A stretch of DNA of 64,000 nucleotides. Origin: Sporocytophaga sp. (GTDB taxonomy: Bacteria > Bacteroidota > Bacteroidia > Cytophagales > Cytophagaceae). A program made the translations under genes and the position numbers. The notes beneath the pieces are model-generated. The model had not been told where the DNA came from, ran no database searches, and saw only the letters and a list, made by a program, of their open reading frames with translations. Positions 27,969 through 37,183 of the stretch are shown one piece after another. Where the stretch lies: the NCBI GenBank assembly GCA_024707265.1, contig JANQAB010000003.1, positions 1,054,001-1,118,000 on the forward strand, written 5' to 3'. How positions within the stretch are numbered: position 1 is the stretch's first letter; every line of letters starts with the position of its first letter.

Positions 27969-28444
27969 TACTTATTCTTTCTTATCAGACGGTGGTAAGC
28001 GGCAGCCTCACGAAAATATTTTACAGGAACCCACAGCATTCCGAAGCATTCACCATCTTCCGGACCTAAATGTTTATGATGTATCTTATGAGCTTTCCTC
28101 AGCGCTCTGAAATAAATATTGTCTGTATGTCGAAACCAGGAGAAACGCTGATGAATCAGTATGTCATGCACGAGAAAATACGCTGCTCCGTACATCATAA
28201 TTCCCAGTCCCGTAAAAAACTTCCAATCAAACCCGGCATATGTACCCGACAACATAAGGGTAAAGCAGATGGAACCAAATATCACAAAGAATAAATCATT
28301 TTTCTCCAGGACTTTGTGGCCCGGGTTATGATGATCTTCGTGCAGATACCACATAAACCCATGCATTACATACTTATGCGTACACCAGGTTACCCCTTCC
28401 ATTAAAAGAAAAACTCCTATGGTTATTAAAAAACTCATCATCAC
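27968..28444 (-). CDS. crtZ: Beta-carotene hydroxylase
   Basis: 158 residues with the four His clusters of CrtZ-type non-haem di-iron hydroxylases: HKYVMHG, HEDHHNPG, HDILIHQRF and HKIHHKHLG, between hydrophobic helices. It adds 3-hydroxyl groups to beta-carotene to give zeaxanthin. Located between idi (3 bp) and crtYcd (1-bp overlap). Two ATGs (28444 and 28441) could initiate. Confidence 0.92.
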   Translation of the reverse strand: MMMSFLITIGVFLLMEGVTWCTHKYVMHGFMWYLHEDHHNPGHKVLEKNDLFFVIFGSICFTLMLSGTYAGFDWKFFTGLGIMMYGAAYFLVHDILIHQRFSWFRHTDNIYFRALRKAHKIHHKHLGPEDGECFGMLWVPVKYFREAAAYHRLIRKNK

Positions 28445-28447
28445 TTT

Positions 28448-28975
28448 TCAGCTTATTTCATTTTTTCTTATTGCCTCTAATACCCTAGGCAGCGCTTCAG
28501 TAAACCAGACCGTGTAGCGTTCCGGTTCTGAATGCATGTGTTTCAGGATTTCATCGGGATTACGCCACTCCCAGGCTTGTACTTCATCCTTGTCCGGCAT
28601 CGGATCTGTATCTGTAACACCAATATAAACATGATCAAATTCATATTCAGTCAGGCCGTTTTCCACTTCTGCCCTGTAAACAAAGTCAAAGACTTTCTTT
28701 ACCTCACAGCTCATCCCCAGCTCCTGTGAAAGTCTCCTGCATACTGCAACTTCCAATGTTTCCCCTGGCAATGGATGTGAACAACAGGCATTCGTCCATA
28801 AGCCACCGCCGTGATATTTACCTGCAGCCCGCTGATGAATCAACATTTCTCCCCGGCTGTTGAATATAAAAACTGAAAAAGCACGATGCAGCACACCCAG
28901 TCGGTGAGCCTCCAGTTTTTCCATCACCCCGGTTTCCTTATCATTGACATCTACCAGTATAACTTCCTGCTTCAT
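28448..28975 (-). CDS. idi: Isopentenyl-diphosphate delta-isomerase, type 1
   Basis: 175 residues. Nudix-fold IDI-1 features: LHRAFSVFIFN, the catalytic Cys in WTNACCSHPLPGE, RRLSQELGM and the Glu-rich LTEYEFDHVYIG. It interconverts IPP and DMAPP, supplying the precursor for C40 synthesis. It overlaps the upstream hypothetical by four bases (ATGA) and precedes crtZ. Confidence 0.93.
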   Translation of the reverse strand: MKQEVILVDVNDKETGVMEKLEAHRLGVLHRAFSVFIFNSRGEMLIHQRAAGKYHGGGLWTNACCSHPLPGETLEVAVCRRLSQELGMSCEVKKVFDFVYRAEVENGLTEYEFDHVYIGVTDTDPMPDKDEVQAWEWRNPDEILKHMHSEPERYTVWFTEALPRVLEAIRKNEIS

Positions 28976-29487
28976 TTTGATATCATTTGATTCAATTTTT
29001 CTTTATTGTGCTTGTCCAGTTTATCACTGTTCTGCATGAAGCGAATGGCTTTCTTCCAGTAATCACTTTTGTAGTCAGCCTGCCCCTTTTCAAGTACTTC
29101 AATAATAAACCTGCTGTCATCTCTCAGATTGCCATTATATCCCAACATGGCAGGCGTATTGGCCTGTACCGCAAAACGAAGGAAACGTATTTCCGGATTA
29201 TCAGCACTGCCTCTGACAGCCTCTTCAATCAGCCCTTTGCCTTTGTTAAAATACGACAACTTGTCAAACACCGAAGATACAACACTTGCATACATAGCTG
29301 TTGCTACACCCTTATAAGCCTTCTCAAGGTCTGAATTTCCCTGCGGCCTTTCTGTTTCTTTGTAAAACCTTTTTATTCCGTCATCATTTGTTGCTGCAAA
29401 GAAAAGTGTTCTTGCTTCTTTCAATCCGGAATCGGCCTGGATAACAACGAAAGAACAAAGAAAAAACATCCCCCAAAACAGACTCAT
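28972..29487 (-). CDS. Exported protein inside the crt operon
   Basis: 171 residues with a hydrophobic N-terminus (FFLCSFVVIQAD, signal peptide or anchor) and a helical mature part rich in basic and acidic residues (GVATAMYASVVSSVF, DNPEIRFLRFAVQAN). It sits tightly between crtB and idi (1-bp and 4-bp overlaps), so it is translated with the pathway. I do not recognise an enzymatic family; a structural or assembly role in carotenoid synthesis is a guess. Confidence 0.75.
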   Translation of the reverse strand: MSLFWGMFFLCSFVVIQADSGLKEARTLFFAATNDDGIKRFYKETERPQGNSDLEKAYKGVATAMYASVVSSVFDKLSYFNKGKGLIEEAVRGSADNPEIRFLRFAVQANTPAMLGYNGNLRDDSRFIIEVLEKGQADYKSDYWKKAIRFMQNSDKLDKHNKEKLNQMISK

Positions 29488-30324
29488 CAGATAAGATTTA
29501 ACTTACTTTTTACACATGTATATAAAAGTAAAGCGATTTTCTGAGAATTCAGCACACGTACACGGGCATGCATAATGTGCTCCCCCGGCACGGCTTTGAT
29601 TTTTTTCAAAAGCATCTGATAATAAACATAAGCAAGCATTACCCCAAATCTGGCTTCTTTCGGCAACTGACGTATTCCGGTCAGCGCTTCGGAAAAGTCT
29701 TTTTCAATTTCCGATTCAATAACTTGTTTCTGGCCGTTGGTAAAATTACAGAAGTCAACATTCGGAAAATACATACGACCCAGCTCCTGATAGTCAGCAC
29801 GTATGTCTCTTAAAAAATTAACCTTCTGAAAAGCAGACCCGAGGCGCATAGCCGCAAACTTTAATTGTTCATAAAGCTTCCTTTCTCCGTTACAGAATAC
29901 CTTCAGACACATCAGGCCTACTACCTCTGCCGAACCATGTATATACTTTTCATACAAAGATCTGGTATAAAATCGTTTTTCCAGGTCCATTTCCATACTG
30001 TCCAAAAACGCTTCTATAAGTTCTCTGTCTATCGCATAGGCATGGACAACCTCCTGAAAACTATGGAGCACCGGATTGATGCTAATTCGATGATCAATTG
30101 CCTCAAAAACATCTTCCCGGAGTTTTTTTCAACATCTCAGCCTGTCTGTATCCCTCAAAGGAATCAACGATTTCATCAGCCAGTCTTACAAAGCCATAAA
30201 TGCTGTATATAGGATCGCGAAGCTCTTCCGACAAAAAACGTATGCCCAGAGAGAAGGAAGTACTATAGCGTTGTGTAATATTCCTGCTACACTCCCTTGA
30301 AATTCTGTCAAACAGTAGTTTCAT
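29487..30324 (-). pseudogene. crtB: Phytoene synthase, frameshifted at an A7 run
   Basis: The first 73 codons (30103-30324) have RYSTSFSLGIRFL and the first Asp-rich motif LADEIVDSF. The remainder (29487-30100) has the second, NFLRDIRADYQELGRMYFP, with the substrate-Mg2+ binding aspartates. The enzyme joins two GGPP molecules to phytoene. The coding-strand A7 (plus strand 30123-30129) ends the first frame after LKKTPGRCF. Six A gives LKKLREDVFEAIDHRIS and an intact protein of 279 residues. It overlaps crtI by 17 bp. In an otherwise intact operon this frameshift is either a read error, a loss-of-pigment mutation or a slippage site. Confidence 0.85.
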
Positions 30325-31816
30325 GGATATTCTTTAATTTTCTATACTGGTTAATAATATAATCGGCAACAATCTGACCTGAAATAAAAGAAGGAGGTAC
30401 CCCGGGTCCGGGAACCGTCAGCTGACCGGTGTAGTACATATTAGCTAACTTCCGGTTTTTAATAACCGGCTTGAACACTGCAGTCTGCCACAACGTGTTG
30501 GCAAGGCCGTAGGCATTTCCCTTGAATGCATTATAATCACTGATAAAATCAGAGACCGCATAATCTGAATAACTTACTACATGCTTTCTGATCGATTCTC
30601 CACAGTAGGCCTCCAGCCTTTCGATAGTATCTTCAAAGTATTTTTTTCTGATCTCCGGTGTATCTTTAAGTCCCGGAGCCACAGGAATCAGGATAAAGAG
30701 ATTTTCCATTCCTTCCGGCGCGACAGTGTCGTCCGTTTGTGAAGGACAACAGACATAGTATAAAGGCCTATCAGGAAACTCAGGTTTTTCATAAATAGCT
30801 TTTGCATGGCGACTAAAGCTCTCTTCAAAAAATAAATTATGGTGACTTATCCGGGGAAGTTTTTTGTCGACACCGACGTAATACAAAAGACAGGATGGGG
30901 CCATCATCCGTTTATCCCAATATTGTGCAGAATAATTTCTGAATTTTTCGGGCAACAGGTGCTGCTCTGTAAAATGATAATCCGCTGAACTAACCACTAC
31001 ATCAGCCTCCAGCTCTCCCTTATCGGTCCGGACAGCAACAATTCGGCCACCTTCTATCTTTACACCACAAACATTGGTATTCAGATGTAAAGAAGCTCCG
31101 GCATCAATGGCTGTTTGCACCACAGCATCGACCAACTTCCCCATCCCACCCATTGGATACCAGGTACCAAGTTTCAGATCTGCATAGTTCATCATACTGT
31201 ACAAAGCAGGAATTTTGTCCGGGGTAGCCCCGAGAAACAGTACCGGAAACTCAAGCATCTGAAGCAATACCTCCGAGCGGAAATATTTGCGAATATGATC
31301 TGAAAACGAAGTAAAAAGATCGAGTTTAAGTGCTGACCTCAATAGGCGCATATCGGCAAATTCTCTGAGAGAAAGACCAGGTTTATACACAAATTCCCCC
31401 ATCCCTTTCTCGTATTTAAGCCGGGCCTGCTTCAAAAATTCATCCAGTCGGGAAGCGCTTCCTGTTTCAATATTTTCGAAGAACTCACGCAACGCTTGGT
31501 AACCGGCAGGTACAGCCATAGAACACCCCTCACGTCCGATCACCTGATAAGAAGGGTCGAGTCTGCGTAATTCAAAAAAATCTGAAGTCGATTTGCCAAA
31601 GCGGTTAAAAAACTGCTCCATTACTTCTGGCATCCAATACCAGCTCGGCCCCATATCAAAAGTAAAGCCCTCTCTCTTCAGCACTCTCGCCCTACCTCCA
31701 GGCTGAGCGTTTTTCTCAAGAATATGCACCTCAAAGCCTCCTTTTGCCAGAACTGCTGCGGCAGATAGTCCCGAAAAACCTGCTCCTACTACAATCGCTT
31801 TGGGTTTCATATCCAT
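30308..31816 (-). CDS. crtI: Phytoene desaturase
   Basis: 502 residues. Rossmann FAD site VVGAGFSGLSAAAVLAKGG near residue 10, the family phrase GFTFDMGPSWYWMPEV and the C-terminal QLTVPGPGVPPSFISGQ match CrtI. It desaturates phytoene stepwise to lycopene at the membrane. First gene of the operon crtI-crtB-hypothetical-idi-crtZ-crtYcd. The operator-like inverted repeat lies 15-50 bp upstream of its ATG. Confidence 0.95.
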   Translation of the reverse strand: MDMKPKAIVVGAGFSGLSAAAVLAKGGFEVHILEKNAQPGGRARVLKREGFTFDMGPSWYWMPEVMEQFFNRFGKSTSDFFELRRLDPSYQVIGREGCSMAVPAGYQALREFFENIETGSASRLDEFLKQARLKYEKGMGEFVYKPGLSLREFADMRLLRSALKLDLFTSFSDHIRKYFRSEVLLQMLEFPVLFLGATPDKIPALYSMMNYADLKLGTWYPMGGMGKLVDAVVQTAIDAGASLHLNTNVCGVKIEGGRIVAVRTDKGELEADVVVSSADYHFTEQHLLPEKFRNYSAQYWDKRMMAPSCLLYYVGVDKKLPRISHHNLFFEESFSRHAKAIYEKPEFPDRPLYYVCCPSQTDDTVAPEGMENLFILIPVAPGLKDTPEIRKKYFEDTIERLEAYCGESIRKHVVSYSDYAVSDFISDYNAFKGNAYGLANTLWQTAVFKPVIKNRKLANMYYTGQLTVPGPGVPPSFISGQIVADYIINQYRKLKNIHETTV

Positions 31817-31830
31817 AAATCAATTTTTAG

Positions 31831-31866
31831 TTTTGTTTAACCTTTTCAAAATAAAGTTAAACAAAA
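31831..31866. promoter_or_regulatory. Inverted-repeat operator in the crtI promoter region
   Basis: TTTTGTTTAAC (31831-31841) and GTTAAACAAAA (31856-31866) are perfect inverted copies separated by 14 bp. On the minus strand the site overlaps a plausible promoter (TTTATTTTG). It is the natural binding-site candidate for the MerR/B12 regulator encoded next door. The rest of 31867-32233 shows no gene. Confidence 0.65.
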
Positions 31867-32233
31867 TTATTAAACTGCTATTACTTTTACCAATAAAATT
31901 TTATTGACTGGCCAGGACGAATGCCTGCCTGAAAAGCTGTTATCCGAAAAGAGAAAGACTTAATTGAAGAACAATTGTTTGCGTAAAATGGAAGAAAAGC
32001 AAAACAAGGTCAGTCACTTAGACCCCATTAAACTGAAAATATTTTCAAATCGATGTCAGAACAAAAGAGACAACTTTTTAAATAATTAAAGAAGAAGTTT
32101 GAGTGAAAGAATCTTGTCGAAAAGACTGTTTAGGGTAAAATTGGATAAACAGATACTGATTACTTTCAGAAAAAAATTGAGCAGTCATTTGTTCAACCGA
32201 GTAAAGGCTACCTATTAAAAAAGGATTGAAAAA

Positions 32234-33112
32234 TCAAATAACAGCCAGCAAACCATCCAGACGGTCAAATATCCTGACATTGGCCGGCAGAGGAAGGCTA
32301 TACTCCTTCAAAGCACTTCCGGTAAGAAGAATGTTGCCCTCAAAAACTTCAGCCATATTTTTTATCATTTCCTGTATAGATGAGTAATCCATCTGATTGG
32401 TCATACAGGCTAGCAGTATTTGAGGACAGGTTATCTGCACTATGCGTTCCAGACTATCCAGCGGCACCACCTGCCCAAGATAAATAGTAGGATACTGCCT
32501 GCTTCGCAAGGCATAATTATAAAAGAGCAAAGCCATTTCATGCATTTCATTTTCCGGAAGCAGTAACATTACTGCGGGTAAGTCCTGCCTCGGCACATAG
32601 GAAAGTGCATCTGTTGCCGCAATCAGTTTCTGTCGTACGATATTGCTTACAAAATGCTCCTGGGCGGGATTTATGGCTCCGGTCTGCCACATTACTCCGA
32701 TCCTGCCAAAAAACGGATACAAGACTTCAGTGACAATGCCTTCAAAACCCAGCCTGATGGTTGCAGCATGAAAAATTTTGAGAAAATAGGCTTCATTAAG
32801 CTCTATCATTGCCACTATCAGACTGTCGATCAGACTATTTTCTTCTGAGTTGCCAAGATTGAGCGCTTGCACTTTTTGCCGGATTTCCAGATCTGACATT
32901 TCTGCAATCTTTGAAATTTTAAATCCATGCTGGTTTAAAAAACTGACATTGAGAAGCTTTTTCAGGTCATCATTAGAGTAACGGCGGATATTCGTATCGC
33001 TTCTGTCAGGACTTAATATACCATAGCGTTTCTCCCATATCCTAATTGTATGACTTTTGATATTGGTAAGAATTTCCAGATCTTTTATAGAGTAAGAAGC
33101 AATGGCACTCAC
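32234..33112 (-). CDS. CarH/LitR-like MerR regulator with B12-binding domain
   Basis: 292 residues. N-terminal MerR HTH (YSIKDLEILTNIKSHTIRIWEKRY, residues 7-30, with RRYSNDDL), a helical cap with W-x9-EH (near residues 140-152, WQTGAINPAQEH) that contacts adenosylcobalamin in CarH, and a C-terminal Rossmann-like domain. The usual E-x-H-x-x-G cobalt-ligand motif appears as ENEMHEMAL: the His is kept but the Gly is not. In the known family the dark B12-bound tetramer represses carotenoid genes and light releases it. Position next to crtI and the shared inverted repeat support this. B12 binding is inferred. Confidence 0.85.
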   Translation of the reverse strand: MSAIASYSIKDLEILTNIKSHTIRIWEKRYGILSPDRSDTNIRRYSNDDLKKLLNVSFLNQHGFKISKIAEMSDLEIRQKVQALNLGNSEENSLIDSLIVAMIELNEAYFLKIFHAATIRLGFEGIVTEVLYPFFGRIGVMWQTGAINPAQEHFVSNIVRQKLIAATDALSYVPRQDLPAVMLLLPENEMHEMALLFYNYALRSRQYPTIYLGQVVPLDSLERIVQITCPQILLACMTNQMDYSSIQEMIKNMAEVFEGNILLTGSALKEYSLPLPANVRIFDRLDGLLAVI

Positions 33113-33124
33113 GAACGCAGGGCT

Positions 33125-33161
33125 ATTTTGTATATAAAGTAAACCAAAAACTTAAACAAAA
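33125..33161. promoter_or_regulatory. Possible autoregulatory half-sites upstream of the MerR gene
   Basis: CTTAAACAAAA at 33151-33161 matches the crtI operator half-site with one change, and ATTTTGT at 33125-33131 is an inverted partner at wider spacing. It sits just upstream of the regulator start. Weak evidence for autoregulation. Confidence 0.35.
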
Positions 33162-33230
33162 TAAAATTAATTCCTTGTGTTTTTCGAAATCAGCAGGTTT
33201 TAAACTTAAACCGGGGATTTAGCTAAAATC

Positions 33231-33827
33231 CTAACTTGTTACAAGGTAACGCTTAGCCTGTTTCTGCTTAATTTTCCCTGCACAGTCGGAGGCACAAATT
33301 AATCCGGCAGCCATCATAATCACATCTTTCAAGACCAGTCTTCCAACCCCTGATAAATAGGGAAATCCATAATGCGGTGTTGGAAAGTCACCGCCAAGAT
33401 TGGGCACATATACTTCAGGGGTAGTAATTAAAAATGATAGTGTAATCAATGACATTCCAAATGTAAGTAAGCCACCCCATAACCCTATATTAGAATACCA
33501 GATTCCCAATAATGTTAAAACTCCGATAATTACAATTACTGCCCCCAGACCATAAGCAAAAAGATAGGTACCGTTTTCCTTATGCCAGTCAATATTTTTT
33601 TGAACTGTTTTCCCTTCAGGATTTTTATAGTTGGTGTATTCTGGTGCTTTTTTAGTATAAAAAAACGACATAAAGGGGCTGTTTGCCACAAAGTGCACAA
33701 TTCCGTCTGCTTCATACTGGAAAACTTTAAGACCACCAATCCAGGCCATTACTATAAATATTGATATTCTTGACAGATTTATAAATTGTCGTTGACTATT
33801 TGCCAGAATTGTAATCAGGTTATTCAT
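33231..33827 (-). CDS. DUF417 (YkgB/RclC-like) membrane protein
   Basis: 198 residues, about four hydrophobic helices. Family features: IVMAWIGGLKVFQYEADGI, then VANSPFMSFFY, and at the end GRLVLKDVIMMAAGLICASD. DUF417 proteins include RclC, linked in E. coli to reactive-chlorine resistance; function is otherwise unclear. It lies upstream of the MerR gene by 118 bp on the same strand. Confidence 0.88.
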   Translation of the reverse strand: MNNLITILANSQRQFINLSRISIFIVMAWIGGLKVFQYEADGIVHFVANSPFMSFFYTKKAPEYTNYKNPEGKTVQKNIDWHKENGTYLFAYGLGAVIVIIGVLTLLGIWYSNIGLWGGLLTFGMSLITLSFLITTPEVYVPNLGGDFPTPHYGFPYLSGVGRLVLKDVIMMAAGLICASDCAGKIKQKQAKRYLVTS

Positions 33828-33973
33828 TGTATTAAATTGATTTTTGTCGGTTATTTTTGGGTTATGGTTTGTGCTTCACGGAGGATTTTTCTCCAGAAAA
33901 CTTGCTACCAGGAGGGGATTCTACCAAACATCCAGATGGATACATCCTCGCTCCATTAAGTGGCTAATCCATT

Positions 33974-35029
33974 TTAACTGTTGTTCTTTTCATCATTTGG
34001 TTTGGTTATTTTTATTGTCGGCAATGGTTGTCCCATTGCCTTTGCAGCCTGATAATGTGACCAGTTTTCAATTTCATCTTCTCCATAAATGATCATTCTT
34101 ACTTCTATATCTTTCGTGTCCATATCTCCAACATACATCTTTTGATGATCCGGAACATTTTCGTAAGCGATTTTAAGTTTGTCTCTGTTTTCAATTGTCG
34201 GATCTGCGATATAGTTTTGATGTGCTTGCCTGCAAAGGTCTATTGAAGAAGGCAGGCCATTTAATTCTCTCAAAATATCTTTTACTTCAATCACCTTTTC
34301 TTCTATTTCTGAAGCATACTGAACTTCTGTTATTTTAAATCTTCCCAGTCCATATATGGATACCATTGAATCTAAAGGAACTTCTGTCAATATTTTTCCT
34401 TCCTGAATAAATTGTTCAAACCTTTCTAAAGTCAAATCAATAGGATTTTCCAACCTGGACAGTTGGATTGTATTATCTCTAAATATATTTACTTTAACAA
34501 GACAAAAACTATCTATATCCTTATAAAACAAGTTTAGGCTTTGTCCATTTATCTTTTCAGGAAAAAAATCGTTTGGATGATTTTTAATTTCCTTATAGAC
34601 TGTCCCTTCCCCCCTCTCTCCTATTCTAATTCCGTTGATTGTCTTTTCGCTGTATTTATAGATGTTCTCTAAATTAGGATTAAGTTCTTTTATCAGGTTT
34701 TGGACATACTCTATAAAAGTTTCTTTATTAAATAACCATTCTCCTTCATTGATAGTCCAACTTCCTAACCCGTGTATTGAAATTTTATTGTTGTCCGGGA
34801 TACTTAAAACCACCCAATTTCTGTTTACGTCATTCTTAAAATGTTCAAAATCTTCAAAGTTCCAGCATTCAACTCTACCGTTTTCATATACATCCAGGTC
34901 TGAAAAGAAATAACTTCCATTTTTTATAAATGCAGGTATTGAATAACCTTCTATAATCTGTTTCCTATAAACTTTTGTTGTTGGTTTAATCATTTTCCTT
35001 TTATTACTTTTAAAAAAATTGAAGTTCAT
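33974..35029 (-). CDS. Two-repeat protein of unknown function
   Basis: 351 residues, no signal peptide. Two related modules are visible: NRNWVVLSIPDNNKISIHGLG (first half) and LTEVPLDSMVSIYGLGRFKI (second half), each preceded by an aromatic strand set. The C-terminal part has CRQAHQNYIADPTIENRD and the unrelated-looking GDMDTKDIEVRMIIYG. Similar architectures occur in Bacteroidota with the label DUF7638/7639, which I recall only approximately. Function unknown. Confidence 0.65.
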   Translation of the reverse strand: MNFNFFKSNKRKMIKPTTKVYRKQIIEGYSIPAFIKNGSYFFSDLDVYENGRVECWNFEDFEHFKNDVNRNWVVLSIPDNNKISIHGLGSWTINEGEWLFNKETFIEYVQNLIKELNPNLENIYKYSEKTINGIRIGERGEGTVYKEIKNHPNDFFPEKINGQSLNLFYKDIDSFCLVKVNIFRDNTIQLSRLENPIDLTLERFEQFIQEGKILTEVPLDSMVSIYGLGRFKITEVQYASEIEEKVIEVKDILRELNGLPSSIDLCRQAHQNYIADPTIENRDKLKIAYENVPDHQKMYVGDMDTKDIEVRMIIYGEDEIENWSHYQAAKAMGQPLPTIKITKPNDEKNNS

Positions 35030-35082
35030 TATTTTGTTTTTTTTAATTGAAGTCCAAAAGATTTCAACCTTTCCTGCTTTGC

Positions 35083-35826
35083 TTAATTGATTATTTCACC
35101 TTTATTGGCTTCTACTTTTTCACGAAACTTTTGTAAATCTTCTGGAGAAGGCTTTACCCATTCTGTTGCTTCTCCAATAATTTTCAATGGGAATTCAGAG
35201 CGATATGACCGGGTAGGGTTGCCGGGAAACTTTTTATCAGTAAGATTAGGGTCATTTTCATAACTCCCTGTTGGCTCAATGATATACACTCGTTCCCTTC
35301 CATCGCCTCTTGATAAAGCAGCAGCAAGCCCGGCGCCATTGACTAAACCGGTGAAATAAATATGATTCATTTTTATCTCAGATTTGTAGTTAGAAATACC
35401 GCCAGCGATCAGCAAATCCCCAACCTTCAGATCTGCTTTAGTCCCATGATAAAAGGGGCCTTTATCTGAAGGATTATATTGATAGGAAATGGCTAAGTCA
35501 GTATTCTCCTTTACCTTATCAGGGTTATTCAAGTGCTCATAGCATTTGGCTATGTTTAAATAAAGAGAAGGAAAAGCACTTTTAACAGTATCATCATTCA
35601 CTGTTGATGCATACTTCAAAGCCGTTTCAAGCCAGGTTAATTTGTCAGTGACATTTTCCTGATGCCTGGCAACATAATGAGCTGACAAAAATTTTTCAAA
35701 ATCATTGGTTGCTTCATTCCAGGCTTGCAAAAATACTTCCTTAGCCTGTTCTGCTTGATTTTTGTCCTCCAGGGCCATTCCTTGCAGACATAGTTTAACA
35801 ATGTTGTTGAAAGGTGAGAATTCCAT
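35083..35826 (-). CDS. arr: TPR-like domain fused to Arr-type rifampin ADP-ribosyltransferase
   Basis: 247 residues. Residues 1-118 are helical hairpins resembling TPRs (AEQAKEVFLQAWNEATNDF, LYLNIAKCYEHLNNPDKVKE). Residues 120-247 match Arr: DKGPFYHGTKADLKVGDLL, NHIYFTGLVNGAGLAAALS, RVYIIEPTGSYENDPN, KKFPGNPTRSYRSEFPLKI. Arr enzymes inactivate rifampin by ADP-ribosylating it at C23 using NAD+. Classical Arr is about 140-150 residues, so the N-terminal module is additional, although similar fusions exist in Bacteroidota. Resistance activity is inferred. Confidence 0.85.
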   Translation of the reverse strand: MEFSPFNNIVKLCLQGMALEDKNQAEQAKEVFLQAWNEATNDFEKFLSAHYVARHQENVTDKLTWLETALKYASTVNDDTVKSAFPSLYLNIAKCYEHLNNPDKVKENTDLAISYQYNPSDKGPFYHGTKADLKVGDLLIAGGISNYKSEIKMNHIYFTGLVNGAGLAAALSRGDGRERVYIIEPTGSYENDPNLTDKKFPGNPTRSYRSEFPLKIIGEATEWVKPSPEDLQKFREKVEANKGEIIN

Positions 35827-35896
35827 ATTGTAATTATTCAGCTAATGGTTGATTTGAAAATTTATTTGGTTAATAGGTTGATCAATAATCGTACAA

Positions 35897-36118
35897 TGTC
35901 CGCTAACATTGCATGTGCATTGGTCATCAATTTGTAATTATTCCGTTTAATAATGCTTAAAATATTTTTGCAACAACTTCCTATTTTGAATATCAACTAC
36001 ATAAACTATTCTTTTAGAATCTATTGAAACACTGTCAAATCTCTGCAAGACGAAACATTCATTGTTGATATTTTTACCAATTACAGTACAGACCTGCTAA
36101 GAATATTTGCGGTTAGGC
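35897..36118. repeat. Possible attC-like spacer (weak)
   Basis: The left side CCGCTAACATTG and right side GCGGTTAGGCG (ending 7 bp before a gene stop) have the AAC...GTT layout and a GTTAGGC core matching the integron R' consensus. Only short complementarity is visible between the ends. This accounts for most of the 298-bp gap 35827-36124. Confidence 0.35.
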
Positions 36119-36124
36119 GTAGTT

Positions 36125-36433
36125 TTATATTCCCGGTAAATCAATCTTAAATCCTTTGAAGCCAAGATAGGCTCTTACATGCAATTTATAGTCCATCCAA
36201 GATACACCATCCCAATGGAGTTGCCTTTCTGTCCAGTTAATTAATCGTTTAATCTCAAGTAAATCATTTTCGTTAATGAAAGCCTTTTCAAATAAGATTG
36301 AATTTATTTTTCCGGCGGCGTCATTATTGGATTGGCTAATCTTCTTTTCGTGAGCAAATGACTCGAATATCTCCTGAAACTTTTGTAGTCTCCATTCAAA
36401 CTCTTTTATTTTATCTTCTTTATTATCGGACAT
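36125..36433 (-). CDS. Small protein of unknown function
   Basis: About 102 residues from the ATG at 36433; a start six codons upstream is possible. Opening helix MSDNKEDKIKEFEWRLQKFQE, then ERQLHWDGVSWMDYKLHVRAYL near the C-terminus. No family recognised. A soluble cytoplasmic product; the context suggests an accessory cassette-like gene. Confidence 0.55.
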   Translation of the reverse strand: MSDNKEDKIKEFEWRLQKFQEIFESFAHEKKISQSNNDAAGKINSILFEKAFINENDLLEIKRLINWTERQLHWDGVSWMDYKLHVRAYLGFKGFKIDLPGI

Positions 36434-36708
36434 TATTTTTATCAATTGCATTTAACATTGAGCATATGCCATATGACCTACATTTCTCTTTACCACTAAA
36501 CTAACAATTTTTCTTTTTTGCTAAAGCACTCGTAGACAAACACCTACAAATCTACAATTTAAGTATCTCCGGTTTACAATGCAAGAATACTGTTTTATGT
36601 AGATATATCTTTTTTAAGAGCATCAATCATTCGGAAAAAATAATTGATTGGAATAAAGTTTATCAGTCCTTCAGGGAAATGAGTTATACCTATTCTTTTG
36701 CTTTTTTA

Positions 36709-37154
36709 CTAAACGTTTATTTTTCGGAGAAAGCCTGAATTCCTTCTAAACAATTCACCTATTGCAACTACAGGTGGTACATATTTCATTGAACTCCAAA
36801 GGCTATCCTTATATATGTTCAGATCGAAATCTTTACCGTTATGATAAAAATGGAATGTATAATAAATCAACTCAAAAAAGTAGCTAATGATTCCTGCCAA
36901 TAATGCGATCAGTAAAATCTTTTTTGTGTTATCAATACTGAAGGTGAGTTGTTAAATAATCTGTCGGTAACATTCACAAGTAAAACAATTCCCCAAAAAT
37001 TAAAGATAAGCCACAATACAAGCATCACCCAACCATTAAACTCTGCTAATGCCAGAAGCAAAAGCATTCCCATCCCTTTTGTAAACACGATGAATGCTAT
37101 GATCTGAGTTACTATATGTATAACCCCTATTTTCTTTTGATCCTGAAGAATCAT
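36709..37154 (-). pseudogene. Three-helix membrane protein, frameshifted at an A6 run
   Basis: The first frame (36909-37154) has two hydrophobic helices around GMGMLLLLALAEFNGWVM and ends NSPSVLITQKRFY. The second (36709-36900) continues with a hydrophobic GIISYFFELIYYTFHF in the next frame. On the coding strand, six A follow CAC. A seventh would give TQKKILLIALLAGIISYF and a single 149-residue protein with three helices. Family not recognised. Confidence 0.55.
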
Positions 37155-37183
37155 CCTTATAAACCTTCTTGTGGCTTGTTAAT

